Positions 43,801 to 53,171 are shown, counted from the stretch's first letter. The stretch: 64,000 nucleotides of DNA from Rhodobacteraceae bacterium HTCC2083 (GCA_000156115.1 DS995276.1:1067523-1131522), one strand, 5' to 3'. Program-made: numbers and translations. The notes: a model not told the origin generated them from the sequence alone.

Positions 43801-44830
43801 AACCGAGTCTTTGCCCAACTCCGCTGCGGCCTTGCAAGGCACGCCACCACTCTTCATTCTCCAGATACCAGCGCACGGTTTTTTCCAGACCCTGTTCAAG
43901 TGTCACAGAGGGGCGCCAATTCAGTTCTTCACGGATGCGCGTTGGATCAATCGCGTAGCGCATATCATGGCCCGGCCGGTCCATGACGAAGGTGATTTGG
44001 TTGGCGTAGGGCGTGTCTTTCGGGCGCATCTGATCGAGGTGCGCACATATCATATTCACGAGGTCGATGTTCTTGGCCTCGTTCTCACCGCCGATATTAT
44101 AGCTACGACCTAATGCGCCCTTGGTGAGCACCGTCAGCAGCGCGTCAGCGTGGTCTTCGACATAAAGCCAATCGCGCACATTTTCGCCTTTGCCATAGAT
44201 CGGGATATCTTTACCCGCGAGCGCGTTCAGGATCACCACAGGCACCAGTTTTTCAGGGAAATGGTAAGGGCCATAATTGTTGGAGCAATTGCTCAGCACC
44301 ACAGGCAACCCATAGGTTTCACCCCATGCGCGCACCAGATGGTCGCTGGCGGCTTTGGAGGCAGAGTATGGCGAGCGCGGATCGTAGGGCGTGTCTTCAG
44401 TAAACATGCCAGTCGCGCCGAGCGAGCCGAAGACCTCATCCGTTGAGACATGATGAAAGCGGAACGTGTCGGGCTTGCCTTGCGCGCTCCAATAACTGCG
44501 GGCCACTTCCAGCAGCATGTATGTGCCAGTGATATTGGTTTCGATAAACGCGCCCGGGCCATCGATGGAGCGATCTACATGAGACTCCGCTGCGAGGTGC
44601 ATGATTGCGTCTGGCTGGGTCTCACTCAGGATGCGATCCATGGCAGCGCGATCACAGATGCCAGCCTGAAAGAAAACATAATTCTCATTATCCGTAACAG
44701 ATTTGACGTTCTCAAGACAGGCCGCATAGGTCAGTTTATCGACATTGACGACACTATGCCCTTGCGCGATTGCCGCGCGCACAACGGCCGATCCGATAAA
44801 GCCGGCACCACCTGTTACTAGGAGTTTCAT
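43793..44830 (-). CDS. rmlB: dTDP-glucose 4,6-dehydratase
   Basis: It makes dTDP-4-keto-6-deoxyglucose, used both by RmlC/RmlD and by WecE. The protein (about 345 residues) has [60 protein letters not shown] (Tyr-x3-Lys) and [18 protein letters not shown] 44830 lies behind GGTGAG and overlaps nothing; a start at 44863 would run into the rmlC end. The C-terminus ([12 protein letters not shown]) is atypical and lies on the tRNA-like remnant, suggesting that the original 3' end was replaced by recombination. Confidence 0.94.
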   Translation of the reverse strand: MKLLVTGGAGFIGSAVVRAAIAQGHSVVNVDKLTYAACLENVKSVTDNENYVFFQAGICDRAAMDRILSETQPDAIMHLAAESHVDRSIDGPGAFIETNITGTYMLLEVARSYWSAQGKPDTFRFHHVSTDEVFGSLGATGMFTEDTPYDPRSPYSASKAASDHLVRAWGETYGLPVVLSNCSNNYGPYHFPEKLVPVVILNALAGKDIPIYGKGENVRDWLYVEDHADALLTVLTKGALGRSYNIGGENEAKNIDLVNMICAHLDQMRPKDTPYANQITFVMDRPGHDMRYAIDPTRIREELNWRPSVTLEQGLEKTVRWYLENEEWWRALQGRSGVGQRLGYS

Positions 44831-44834
44831 AGGC

Positions 44835-45404
44835 TCACCCTTCATAAACAAAGGGCGAGTCAAAATCCTTTAACAAAGGCGCTGCCCTGTCCTTGTCAGA
44901 CAGGATCACAGTTTTTAGGTCAATCCCCCAATCAACGCCAATCTCTGGATCGTCAAAGCGCACGGCACCATCGCACTCGGGGGCGTAGTAATCGTCACTT
45001 TTATAAATGGTCTCGGTGTTAGGCTCTAACGTGACAAACCCATGTAAAAAACCTTTGGGGATCAACAATTGCACACCATTTTCAAAACTCATCTCTGCAG
45101 AAGTCCATTGCCCGTAAGTTGGTGAACCTTTGCGAATATCAACAGCCACATCCAAAAGGCGACCCTGACCACATCGGACCAATTTGGTCTGCGCATGGGG
45201 TGGCGCTTGAAAGTGTAATCCGCGCACTGTGCCTGCTTTCGCACTGATAGAATAATTGTCCTGCACAAAATCAAACGACAGCCCAATATCTTCGAAACGG
45301 CGTTTGGAATAGCTTTCACAGAAAAACCCGCGTTCATCGCCAAAGCGTTGCGGGATCACGGCCAGTACGTCCAGAACACTAGTTTTCTCAACCTTCATAC
45401 TCAT
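44835..45404 (-). CDS. rmlC: dTDP-4-dehydrorhamnose 3,5-epimerase
   Basis: This cupin epimerase of 189 residues catalyses the third step to dTDP-L-rhamnose. Typical segments are [64 protein letters not shown] with the catalytic His, [13 protein letters not shown] and SDDYYAPE. It is first in the minus-strand rml group. The 160 bp to the ugd start on the other strand must contain its promoter. Confidence 0.95.
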   Translation of the reverse strand: MSMKVEKTSVLDVLAVIPQRFGDERGFFCESYSKRRFEDIGLSFDFVQDNYSISAKAGTVRGLHFQAPPHAQTKLVRCGQGRLLDVAVDIRKGSPTYGQWTSAEMSFENGVQLLIPKGFLHGFVTLEPNTETIYKSDDYYAPECDGAVRFDDPEIGVDWGIDLKTVILSDKDRAAPLLKDFDSPFVYEG

Positions 45405-45565
45405 ACCTTAAATTTGCGTGCTACTCTCTTAGAACTTGTAACAAAATTACTAACATAAAGTGTCAAATAGGTGGCCTCTTCATGAAATAATATGAGACCA
45501 CATTGACCCCTACCGCCCCTTTGACGCATACCCAAGCCGAGGCACAAGCAGTAAGGGGATACCCC

Positions 45566-46888
45566 ATGAAAATCGCAATGATCGGGACCGGCTATGTAGG
45601 TTTGGTGTCAGGGGTCTGTTTTTCAGATTTCGGCCATGACGTGGTCTGCGTCGATAAAGACCCCAAGAAGATCGACATGTTAGAGCGCGGCGAAGTCCCG
45701 ATTTATGAGCCCGGCCTAGATGCGCTGATGGCTAAGAACGTCGAAGCGGGACGCCTATCGTTCACCCTTGATCTGGCCAGCGCCATTGAAGGCGCCGAAG
45801 CGGTGTTCATTGCTGTTGGCACGCCCACACGACGTGGAGACGGGCATGCGGATCTGACTTACGTGATGGCCGCCGCGACGGAAATTGCTGAAATGGCGAA
45901 GGATTATGTCGTCGTTGTCACCAAATCCACGGTTCCTGTGGGCACCAATCGCCAAGTCAAACAGACGATCAAAAAGGCCAACCCGACCCTTGAGTTCGAT
46001 GTGGCCTCCAACCCTGAATTCCTGCGCGAAGGCGCGGCGATTGACGATTTCATGCGCCCTGATCGCGTTGTTGCCGGTGTGCAATCGGACAAAGCCGCAG
46101 ACGTGATGAACGAACTTTATCGCCCTCTGTCTTTGCGCGATTTCCCCGTTGTCGTCACCGATCTGGAATCTGCGGAGATGATCAAATACGCCGCCAACGC
46201 GTTTTTGGCGACGAAAATTACCTTCATCAACGAGATCGCAGCGCTCTGCGAAAAGGTTGGCGCGGATGTGAAACAAGTCTCCAAAGGCATGGGCATGGAC
46301 GGACGCATCGGCGACAAGTTCTTGCACGCGGGCCCCGGTTATGGCGGATCGTGTTTCCCCAAAGACACCAAAGCCCTTGCGCGCATCGGTCAGGAACACG
46401 CAGTTCCCATGCAGATCACTGAAACGGTCATCACGGTCAATGAAGAGATCAAGCGCCGCATGATCACCAAACTCGAAGACCTCTGCGGTGGCTCCTTCAA
46501 CGGCAAAACCATTGCGATGCTCGGCGTCACGTTCAAGCCCGACACGGACGATATGCGCGACGCCCCTGCCCTGACGATCGTGCCCGCGCTTGTGGGTGGC
46601 GGCGCCAAAGTGCGCGTGTGCGATCCCCAAGGTCAGCACGAGGGCGAAGCCCTGCTTCCCGGCGTGCATTGGATCGAGGACCCCTATAAGGCCGCCCAAA
46701 ACGCGGATCTTGTGGTGGTGCTCACCGAATGGAACGAGTTCCGCGGTCTGAACCTGAAAAAGCTAGCCAACAAAATGGCGGTCCCCCACATGGCCGATCT
46801 GCGCAATGTGTACTCCGTCAAAGACGCCAAACGCGCAGGTTTTGAAGCCTATGACAGCATCGGGCGCATGGGGTTTATGAAAGACTGA
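45566..46888 (+). CDS. ugd: UDP-glucose 6-dehydrogenase
   Basis: It oxidises UDP-glucose to UDP-glucuronate with two NAD. The 440-residue protein has MKIAMIGTGYVGLVSGVCFSDFGHDV, VGTPTRRGDGHADL, SNPEFLREGAAIDDF, KYAANAFLATKITFINE, GPGYGGSCFPKDTKAL (catalytic Cys) and TFKPDTDDMRDAPAL. I chose ATG 45566 behind AAGGGGAT. Its product is the substrate of the UDP-glucuronate epimerase at 50270, so the two genes supply uronic acids although four other genes lie between them. Confidence 0.96.
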   Translation: MKIAMIGTGYVGLVSGVCFSDFGHDVVCVDKDPKKIDMLERGEVPIYEPGLDALMAKNVEAGRLSFTLDLASAIEGAEAVFIAVGTPTRRGDGHADLTYVMAAATEIAEMAKDYVVVVTKSTVPVGTNRQVKQTIKKANPTLEFDVASNPEFLREGAAIDDFMRPDRVVAGVQSDKAADVMNELYRPLSLRDFPVVVTDLESAEMIKYAANAFLATKITFINEIAALCEKVGADVKQVSKGMGMDGRIGDKFLHAGPGYGGSCFPKDTKALARIGQEHAVPMQITETVITVNEEIKRRMITKLEDLCGGSFNGKTIAMLGVTFKPDTDDMRDAPALTIVPALVGGGAKVRVCDPQGQHEGEALLPGVHWIEDPYKAAQNADLVVVLTEWNEFRGLNLKKLANKMAVPHMADLRNVYSVKDAKRAGFEAYDSIGRMGFMKD

Positions 46889-47047
46889 CGCTTAGAAACC
46901 TACCCTACATAAATGACGTGCTGACGGTGAGACAAGCGTCGTGTTTCGAGTGTCTTTCGTTTGATGGGGCAATCATTCTCATAATTCTGATACGACCCCG
47001 GTGCTATTGCTACGCGATAGCTTACCGTTTGCATCGAATGCTTTGAG

Positions 47048-47073
47048 CCAGCCCACTTTGACAAGCGGGCTGG
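47048..47073. other. Hairpin CCAGCCC / GGGCTGG downstream of ugd
   Basis: A perfect 7-bp stem with a 12-base loop lies in the 230-bp gap between ugd and the next small gene. No T run follows on either strand, so it is not a standard intrinsic terminator. It may still end or process the ugd transcript. The rest of the gap shows nothing recognisable. Confidence 0.3.
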
Positions 47074-47124
47074 GCACCGCTTATCCTCAAATAGGATTAC
47101 CGAATTTAAGGGGTTTCTTATGAC

Positions 47125-47607
47125 TTGTTCAACGACAGTGAATGTTTTTGCGGAACTGATCAAGAAGGTGGCTCAAAGGTTGAAGTGGGGCAGTTAATCC
47201 ACATCACAAACAAGGGAAACATAAGTATAGAAACACATGGTACGAGTGGACGTAAGTTTGTCGTATGGCTTACTGAAATTCACTCCGACTACAGCCTAAA
47301 AGAAGTCAAATTCATGATGAGGGTTCGTGGGGCGACGACTGACGCTGTTCTCAAACTCAGTTTAGTTGAATATAATCCGATTTCAGATTCTAACCGCGTG
47401 ATTTCTACTCGGCGCGACGACCTGAGACTGCTGGGCTCAGATCAATGGCATAGTTTTGAAATGCCACCCAACAGTGATGATCTGAAGGTCGATCCAAAAA
47501 ACGAGCTAAGGGTCATTAACGAGATCGAAGAAAACAGCGACGTGGAAGGTCAGTACAGAGCAAAGTTTTCAATAAGTGGTTTCGCTGCGGTCTCTAGCCC
47601 AAATTAG
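47125..47607 (+). CDS. Hypothetical protein, start uncertain, possibly frameshifted
   Basis: The open frame gives up to 160 residues of polar, beta-rich sequence (KVEVGQLIHITNKGNISIETHG..., ending in KFSISGFAAVSSPN) with no known motif. There is no ATG. TTG 47125 and GTG 47185 (behind AAAGG) are possible starts. A strong ribosome site (AAGGGG) instead serves ATG 47120 in the neighbouring frame, which ends after 25 codons. Either a short overlapping leader peptide or a frameshifted 5' end would explain this. Its function is unknown. Confidence 0.45.
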   Translation: MFNDSECFCGTDQEGGSKVEVGQLIHITNKGNISIETHGTSGRKFVVWLTEIHSDYSLKEVKFMMRVRGATTDAVLKLSLVEYNPISDSNRVISTRRDDLRLLGSDQWHSFEMPPNSDDLKVDPKNELRVINEIEENSDVEGQYRAKFSISGFAAVSSPN

Positions 47608-47800
47608 AGAGAATTACACAGTTTGCTGACTGGCCAAAGTCGTTGTTGTTAAGTTCGCTTTCTACGCGTCACTCCGTTCCACAATCACCACGGCTCTCTT
47701 AAGTTAACACGCGGTTAACCACACGCACGGGCATGTAGGTTTTCGACAAGACAACTCAAGCACCGTCAGGGCCAATTCAGATCGCCTGACGGAGAGCCCC

Positions 47801-48877
47801 ATGTCCCAATCCAGCCCACGCCTGTCCCTGCCCTTCATCCAAGCCGCACAAGCGCAAAAGCATGTCACGCATAACGAGGCCCTGCGCGCGCTTGATCTGC
47901 TGGTGCAACTCTCCTTTGAAGATGATGCGCAAACCGCTCCCCCGATCGCGCCAAGCGAGGGCGAATGCTATATCGTCGCCTCTGGTGGCAGTGGTGATTG
48001 GATTGGACAGGACGGCAAGATCGCCGCCTATATTGATGGCGCTTGGCAGTTCCAAACACCGCGTGCGGGCTGGCAGGGATATGTCATCGCGCAAGGCATT
48101 CTGACGGTTTTTGATGGCAGCGATTGGGTCGAGGTCACATCAAGCCAACTCCAAGATGCAAAGCGGATCGGACTGGGCATGGCGGCTGATGCGTCCTCTC
48201 CGTTCGCTGCGAAACTGAACGCCGCCTTGTGGAGCGCGCTTTACAGTGCGGATGGTGGCACGGGCAGTCTGATACAGACTCTAAACAGGGAAAATGGCAC
48301 AACAGATGTAGGTCTTGTGCTGCAAGACAACTTCCAAACGCGCGCGCTGATTGGTCTGTTTGGTGACAGCAACCTGCGCTTTTCTGTGACGCCCGATGGG
48401 GCCACGTTCCACGACGCGCTTAGCATCGACACAAGCACAGGCATCGCGGATCAACCGAACCTGCCCCGTTTCAAAGCGCACACGAACTACGACAATTACG
48501 TTGGTGTTGGCGCATGGACCAAGCTTGGGATCAACGTGGCGGAGTATAATGATCAAGCGAGCTTTGACGCCGCCACCAACCTGTTCACCGCGCCTGTGGA
48601 TGGCACCTATCTGCTGGGTGCGTCACTGACCTACAAAACCAACGGCAACGCCAGCGCGCGCATGCAAGGGCGTTTGGTTCTGAACGGTTTGACTGCGATT
48701 TCAGGCACGACGGGTGAGATCACCGGCACGCATAATTCCGAAACAACCACCCTGCCCTTGCAGACCCTTACGCCCTTAAGTGCGGGCGACACCGTCGAGC
48801 TCCAAGGCAACTTCCGCGCCTTTGACGGTTACATGATGGCAGATGAGACGTGTTTTTGGGGCATGAAGATCGGTTAA
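47801..48877 (+). CDS. DUF2793 protein with C1q-like C-terminal domain
   Basis: The N-terminal 110 residues match DUF2793 (PF10983): RLSLPFIQAAQAQKHVTHNEALRALDLLVQL and GECYIVASGGSGDWIGQDGKIAAYIDGAWQFQTPRAGW. Residues about 225-358 form a jelly-roll like C1q (FTAPVDGTYLLGASLTYKTNG, SAGDTVELQGNFRA). DUF2793 proteins occur in phage tails, gene transfer agents and rhodobacterial exopolysaccharide loci, so a surface or binding role is likely. Its stop overlaps the 3' end of the convergent Wzy-like gene by 4 bp. Confidence 0.82.
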   Translation: MSQSSPRLSLPFIQAAQAQKHVTHNEALRALDLLVQLSFEDDAQTAPPIAPSEGECYIVASGGSGDWIGQDGKIAAYIDGAWQFQTPRAGWQGYVIAQGILTVFDGSDWVEVTSSQLQDAKRIGLGMAADASSPFAAKLNAALWSALYSADGGTGSLIQTLNRENGTTDVGLVLQDNFQTRALIGLFGDSNLRFSVTPDGATFHDALSIDTSTGIADQPNLPRFKAHTNYDNYVGVGAWTKLGINVAEYNDQASFDAATNLFTAPVDGTYLLGASLTYKTNGNASARMQGRLVLNGLTAISGTTGEITGTHNSETTTLPLQTLTPLSAGDTVELQGNFRAFDGYMMADETCFWGMKIG

Positions 48878-50136
48878 TCCGCATCGCTCGCGCGTAGGAA
48901 GATCAAGGTTGCCACCATGAATATCTGCACATTGACCGCCGATTGAAAGATCGAGTCGGTAAAGCAGTTCATGGTGACGACAAGCCCAAAGCCCAGAAAC
49001 GCTGGGAAGAAGATGGCCCGCTTCTTTGAGCCAAGAAAGGCCAGCACTGTACTTTGCATGATCAGGCCAGAGAGTAACGCAAGAACACCGCCTGCAATGA
49101 GGAACGAAATATAGGTCTGGTGGGCACGGAACCATTTTTCCCAGTCCATTTCTTGATTCAAGGCAATGCGCTCATTTGCCTTGCCGACACCAAACATTGG
49201 ATAATCCGCAACAACAGATAACGCGCCTGACCAAATCGGTAGTCTGGGAAAACGGGCACTGATGCTTTCGTAGGTCCAATCTACCTGAAGCAAATAGGCC
49301 ATGCGGGCAACCAACCGCCCTTGCGCTAACGTGTCTGTTAACACGATCCCAAAACCGCATATCACGACAATCAGGCCAGCCCCCAAAAGAACGCGGGTCC
49401 GGTATTCTGGGGACGCCTGAATATACATCCAAACGACCAAAGCCAAACCAGAGACCATCCAGGCCAGCATCACCAAACGTGCACCACCATAAACGATCAT
49501 CAAACCCGCCATAAAGAACAGCGCCACACGCCATGCTTTATGAAACCGACTCATTTCGAAAACCCACACAAAACTCGCCATTGTCAGGATTAGAAACCAA
49601 AGCGGCGGAACCAGCGCATTGGAGTTAAAGATCGTAATGCGCTTACCCTGTATTCCGGAAAAATAAATATACGAAGCAATTGCGAATGTTATCGTCAAGC
49701 CAACGGGCAGCCATGTGATCAAAGCGTGCTTCACTCGGCCCGCATCTTTCTGCTGCAGCCAAAGCGCTGAGACGAGCAAGCTAAACAATCCAGTGCCCCA
49801 AGACTCAAGCTCAACCGCACGGTAATGCATCCGCGGACTGTCCCAAACCGGATAGACCAGAGCGTTGATAAGGAAGAAAACGTAAAACTGGGCGAAGGCG
49901 AAATTACGCCAAATCACTAGTCGCTTGAAGCTCGTGATATCCAGTTGACGGAATGACATCGCCATACCAATCAAAACAATGACAAACATCAACTGCATCG
50001 TTGGCAGGTTAAATGCGGGGAACAAACCCAGCAAAAGCGCTAATGCTGCGATTTCGTAATATTGCTTGAACACTAGACTTCTTTCAAATTCTGCAGGCGC
50101 GTAATTCGTTCGCGTTAACGTTTCTACACCCCGCAT
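48874..50136 (-). CDS. O-antigen ligase / Wzy-like polymerase family membrane protein
   Basis: This protein of about 420 residues has ten or more helices and a large periplasmic loop (about 300-345: ARMAYLLQVDWTYESISARFPRLPIWSGAL). FGVGKANERIALNQEMDWEKWFRAHQTYISFLIAGGVLAL follows, with the HxxY-like pattern of PF04932 ligases/polymerases. It would polymerise repeat units or attach the glycan to a lipid or protein acceptor. I placed the start at ATG 50136; a longer frame reading through the 50179-50202 palindrome is unlikely to be translated. Confidence 0.82.
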   Translation of the reverse strand: MRGVETLTRTNYAPAEFERSLVFKQYYEIAALALLLGLFPAFNLPTMQLMFVIVLIGMAMSFRQLDITSFKRLVIWRNFAFAQFYVFFLINALVYPVWDSPRMHYRAVELESWGTGLFSLLVSALWLQQKDAGRVKHALITWLPVGLTITFAIASYIYFSGIQGKRITIFNSNALVPPLWFLILTMASFVWVFEMSRFHKAWRVALFFMAGLMIVYGGARLVMLAWMVSGLALVVWMYIQASPEYRTRVLLGAGLIVVICGFGIVLTDTLAQGRLVARMAYLLQVDWTYESISARFPRLPIWSGALSVVADYPMFGVGKANERIALNQEMDWEKWFRAHQTYISFLIAGGVLALLSGLIMQSTVLAFLGSKKRAIFFPAFLGFGLVVTMNCFTDSIFQSAVNVQIFMVATLIFLRASDAD

Positions 50137-50178
50137 TGTTGGAATGTCTACTCGACTAAAGAGCTGCCAACTCGCACA

Positions 50179-50202
50179 AAATGTTTCGCGCGCGAAACAT
50201 TT
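50179..50202. promoter_or_regulatory. 24-bp perfect palindrome, parS-like, copy 1
   Basis: The central 18 bp (50182-50199) read TGTTTCGCGCGCGAAACA, and three flanking bases on each side extend the symmetry. It lies in the divergent gap between the Wzy-like gene and the UDP-glucuronate epimerase gene. The half-site TGTTTC/GAAACA is that of chromosomal ParB sites (TGTTTCACGTGAAACA), with a 6-bp instead of a 4-bp centre. Copies 2 and 3 are at 52541 and 53172. A repressor operator is the alternative. Confidence 0.6.
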
Positions 50203-50269
50203 GGCCGCCTTGCTATCGCCCGCCTCGCGCGGCATAGAAATCATCAAACATCGCAGCAGGACACGTCAC

Positions 50270-51271
50270 ATGAGCAACCCTATCCTTGTTACCGGCAGCG
50301 CCGGGTTTATAGGCTTTCATCTTTGCCAACGGTTGTTGAGCGATGGCTTTGATGTGATCGGCCTTGACGCGATGACGGACTATTATGACGTCACCCTGAA
50401 GAAGCGGCGTCACGCCTTGTTAGAGACGCATGAACGTTTCACGCCGATCGTTGAGCGCCTTGAAACGCCCGGCACACTGGAAGATCTCTTTGCTACCCAT
50501 AAACCCGCAATGGTCGTGCATCTCGCAGCGCAAGCGGGTGTGCGCTATTCTATTGATGCCCCGCGCAGTTACGTTGAAAGCAACATAAGCGGCACGTTTG
50601 AATTGCTGGAAGCGGCGCGCAATCACACGCCGAAGCATCTTTTAATTGCCTCCACCTCATCGGTGTATGGTGCCAACACCGAAATGCCCTACCGCGAGAT
50701 CCATAAAGTCGACACGCAGATGTCTTTCTATGCGGCGACCAAAAAAGCGACCGAGGCGATGGCGCAGACCTATGCGCATCTTTACGAGATCCCCACGACA
50801 ATGTTTCGCTTCTTTACGGTTTACGGCCCTTGGGGGCGCCCTGATATGGCGTTGTTTAAATTCACCGATGCTATTCAGAATAACCGCGCGATCGATGTTT
50901 ATAATCACGGCGATATGCTGCGTGATTTCACCTATGTGACAGATCTTGTGGATGCTGTACGTCGCTTGATGGATGCTATTCCCGGTAAAACTCCTGTAAG
51001 CGACGCAGACAACTTGTCCCCCATCGCACCATGGCGTGCAGTGAACATTGGCAACGGATCCCCCACAAAACTTACCGATTTCATCGAAGCGCTTGAAGAG
51101 GTGCTGGGGAAAGCCGCACAGAAAAACATGCTGGATATTCAACCGGGTGACATGCCTGCCACTTGGGCGGATGCCAGCCTGCTCAATGATTTGATCGGTC
51201 CGGTGAATAAGACAGATTTAAAAGACGGTGTGGCGAATTTCGTGAATTGGTACAACGCAGAGTATAGCTAA
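50270..51271 (+). CDS. UDP-glucuronate 4-epimerase (CapI/LspL type)
   Basis: This extended SDR (333 residues) has ILVTGSAGFIGFHLCQRLL, the family-specific GLDAMTDYYDVTLKKRR, HLAAQAGVRYSIDAPRSYVESNISGTFELLEA, ASTSSVYG, SFYAATKKATEAMAQTY (Tyr-x3-Lys), and RFFTVYGPWGRPDMALFKF. These blocks separate UDP-GlcA epimerases from GalE. It would make UDP-galacturonate from the Ugd product. I chose ATG 50270 behind CAGGA. The palindrome at 50179 lies 67 bp upstream and could act on its promoter. Confidence 0.92.
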   Translation: MSNPILVTGSAGFIGFHLCQRLLSDGFDVIGLDAMTDYYDVTLKKRRHALLETHERFTPIVERLETPGTLEDLFATHKPAMVVHLAAQAGVRYSIDAPRSYVESNISGTFELLEAARNHTPKHLLIASTSSVYGANTEMPYREIHKVDTQMSFYAATKKATEAMAQTYAHLYEIPTTMFRFFTVYGPWGRPDMALFKFTDAIQNNRAIDVYNHGDMLRDFTYVTDLVDAVRRLMDAIPGKTPVSDADNLSPIAPWRAVNIGNGSPTKLTDFIEALEEVLGKAAQKNMLDIQPGDMPATWADASLLNDLIGPVNKTDLKDGVANFVNWYNAEYS

Positions 51272-51363
51272 CGCCGCGAAAACAGTTGTTTTCAAAAAAA
51301 ACCCTTTTCATTTCTAAAAATGCTGTATCTTAAGCCACTTCTTTAATTCATGGGGATGATGAA

Positions 51364-51666
51364 ATGGATCTGAATACACTTACATTAAAAGAACTCAAAA
51401 AGCTGCGCAAAGACGCGGATAAAGCGATTGCTGATTTTGAGAACCGCAAGAAACGCGAAGCACTAAGCGAGTTGGAAAAGAAAGCCGCTGAAATGGGCTT
51501 TTCGCTGTCCGATCTCACAGGGGCTGCAAAAGTCAAAAAACCTGCGGCTCCAAAGTATCGCAATCCAAGCGATCCTGCGCAAACGTGGACCGGCCGTGGT
51601 CGTACGCCACTTTGGATGAAAGCGCATGAAGCTGCTGGCGGCTCACGCGACGACGCGTTGATCTAG
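51364..51666 (+). CDS. H-NS/HvrA family nucleoid-associated protein
   Basis: This 100-residue protein has an N-terminal coiled-coil oligomerisation helix (LTLKELKKLRKDADKAIADFENRKKREALSELEKKAAEMGF). The C-terminal H-NS DNA-binding motif is YRNPSDPAQTWTGRGRTPLWMKAH (TWTGRGRxPxW core). Such proteins bind AT-rich DNA in the minor groove and silence acquired genes. Its presence inside the polysaccharide block suggests local or genome-wide control of these operons. ATG 51364 follows GGGGATGATG. It converges with manC, with 6 bp between the stops. Confidence 0.88.
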   Translation: MDLNTLTLKELKKLRKDADKAIADFENRKKREALSELEKKAAEMGFSLSDLTGAAKVKKPAAPKYRNPSDPAQTWTGRGRTPLWMKAHEAAGGSRDDALI

Positions 51667-51672
51667 GGCTGC

Positions 51673-53091
51673 CTATTTGCGCGAATAGACGTCTTCATAG
51701 CGAATGATGTCATCCTCGCCCAAGTAGCTACCGGTCTGCACTTCGATCAAAGTCATATTCACCTTGCCGCGGTTCTCCATCCGGTGGACCGCGCCGAGGG
51801 GGATAAAGACAGATTGGTTTTCACTGACCATTTGTTCGGTCTCATCAATCGTCACATGCGCCGTGCCTTCCACGACAATCCAATGTTCCGCGCGGTGCAC
51901 ATGGCTTTGCAGGCTTAACTGACCGCCCGGTGTCACAACAATGCGCTTCACTTGGAAACGTGGCCCCATGGCCAATGAATCAAACCAGCCCCAAGGGCGG
52001 TGATCTCGGGTGAAATGATTGGCTTGTTTCGCGCCCTTCTCTTGCAAGGCTGTCACGGCAGCTTTGACATCTTGAACGCGGCGTCGATCTGCGACGAGCA
52101 CAGCATCAGGCATGGCAACGGCAATGATGTTTTCCAAACCAATGCCCACCAGCTCTTGGCCCTCGGTCGTGGACCACAGCAGACTGCCTTCGCACTCGAC
52201 CGAAGTGGCTTCGCCCACCAATGCGTTGCCCTGTTCGTCTTTGTCGGTGATGCGACGCAAGGCTTCCCAATCGCCAAGGTCGGACCATCCATCAGAGAAG
52301 GGCATGACTTGCAGATTGTCCGCCTTTTCCATGATCGCGTAATCAAGCGAGATTTTCGGAAGTTGCGCAAAAGCGGCGGCATTCAAACGGCGAAACCCTA
52401 GATCCTGCTCCGCGCCCTCTAAAGCTGCTTTTGCCGGCTCAATCATTTCTGGCGCATACTGCTCAAAAGCGTCTCTAATCGCCCTAACAGAGACTAGAAA
52501 GATACCTGCGTTCCATAGGAATTGGCCAGAAGCGAGCATTTGTTTTGCGCGCGAAACATTTGGCTTTTCAACGAAAGCCTTCAACGGTTCAGGCGCATCG
52601 CTTGGATGATCGTCCCCCGTCAATTCCAGATAGCCGTAGCCTGTTTCAGGGCGATCAGGCGTAATGCCAAAGGTCACGATTGATCCGGCTTCTGCCGCGC
52701 CCTTGGCGGCCTCAATGGCAGCGCGGAAGGCTTGAGTTTCTGGGATCGCGTGATCCGCAGGGGCAATCAGCATCAATCCATCAGGATCGCTGGCGTGCAA
52801 AAACAAGGCGGCAACCAAGACTGCAGGCGCCGTGTCACGTGGCTCGGGTTCGATAAAGATCGCTTCGGGCAGAACCCCTGCCCCGCCCATCTGTTCGGTC
52901 ACGATAAAACGGTAATCTTCCGAGGTCAGCAAGATAGGTCGGCGAAACCCTTGGCCTGCAAGCCGCTTAACCGTTGCTTGGAACAGCGTATCGGGTTGGC
53001 CCAGATCGGCGAATTGCTTGGGATAGCTTTTACGGGAAAGCGGCCAAAGACGCGTGCCGGATCCACCTGCAAGAATAACTGGAGTAATCAT
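51673..53091 (-). CDS. manC: Mannose-1-phosphate guanylyltransferase / mannose-6-phosphate isomerase
   Basis: This bifunctional type-II enzyme (472 residues) makes GDP-mannose. The N-terminal pyrophosphorylase has [23 protein letters not shown] and FVEKPNVSRAKQML. The C-terminal cupin isomerase domain has RPWGWFDSLAMGPRFQVKRIVVTPGGQLSLQSHVHRAEHWIVVEGTAHVTI. I chose ATG 53091, which gives the standard N-terminus MITPVILAGG; frames starting upstream run into the next gene. The palindrome copy 2 lies inside the gene, in the codons for NVSRAKQ. Confidence 0.95.
   Translation of the reverse strand: MITPVILAGGSGTRLWPLSRKSYPKQFADLGQPDTLFQATVKRLAGQGFRRPILLTSEDYRFIVTEQMGGAGVLPEAIFIEPEPRDTAPAVLVAALFLHASDPDGLMLIAPADHAIPETQAFRAAIEAAKGAAEAGSIVTFGITPDRPETGYGYLELTGDDHPSDAPEPLKAFVEKPNVSRAKQMLASGQFLWNAGIFLVSVRAIRDAFEQYAPEMIEPAKAALEGAEQDLGFRRLNAAAFAQLPKISLDYAIMEKADNLQVMPFSDGWSDLGDWEALRRITDKDEQGNALVGEATSVECEGSLLWSTTEGQELVGIGLENIIAVAMPDAVLVADRRRVQDVKAAVTALQEKGAKQANHFTRDHRPWGWFDSLAMGPRFQVKRIVVTPGGQLSLQSHVHRAEHWIVVEGTAHVTIDETEQMVSENQSVFIPLGAVHRMENRGKVNMTLIEVQTGSYLGEDDIIRYEDVYSRK
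52541..52558. promoter_or_regulatory. parS-like palindrome, copy 2 (inside manC)
   Basis: TGTTTTGCGCGCGAAACA differs from the perfect 18-bp palindrome at one base. It lies within the manC coding sequence, so it is unlikely to be a promoter operator. That favours a partition-site or nucleoid-type role for the whole set, since parS sites often lie inside genes. Confidence 0.5.
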
Positions 53092-53171
53092 AAACAACGC
53101 CCTTAACCTGTCCACCTGCGTCATAGACTCAGGGTTGGGCGAAAGTTTGGCAAGGGGTGTTTGATTGCAAA

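Noticed and set aside
43768-43860. Complete tRNA gene at the end of rmlB
   Set aside because: No 5' acceptor strand or anticodon arm complements the 3' end; only a fragment is supportable.
45755-46699. 314-codon open frame opposite ugd
   Set aside because: It lies entirely within ugd on the other strand; composition is that of an antisense shadow.
47048-47073. Intrinsic terminator after ugd
   Set aside because: Good stem, but no T run on either strand and 160 bp from the stop codon.
50137-50247. N-terminal extension of the Wzy-like gene through the palindrome
   Set aside because: The extension (Cys/Ala/Arg-rich) is unlike the family N-terminus and would place the palindrome inside a coding region without need.
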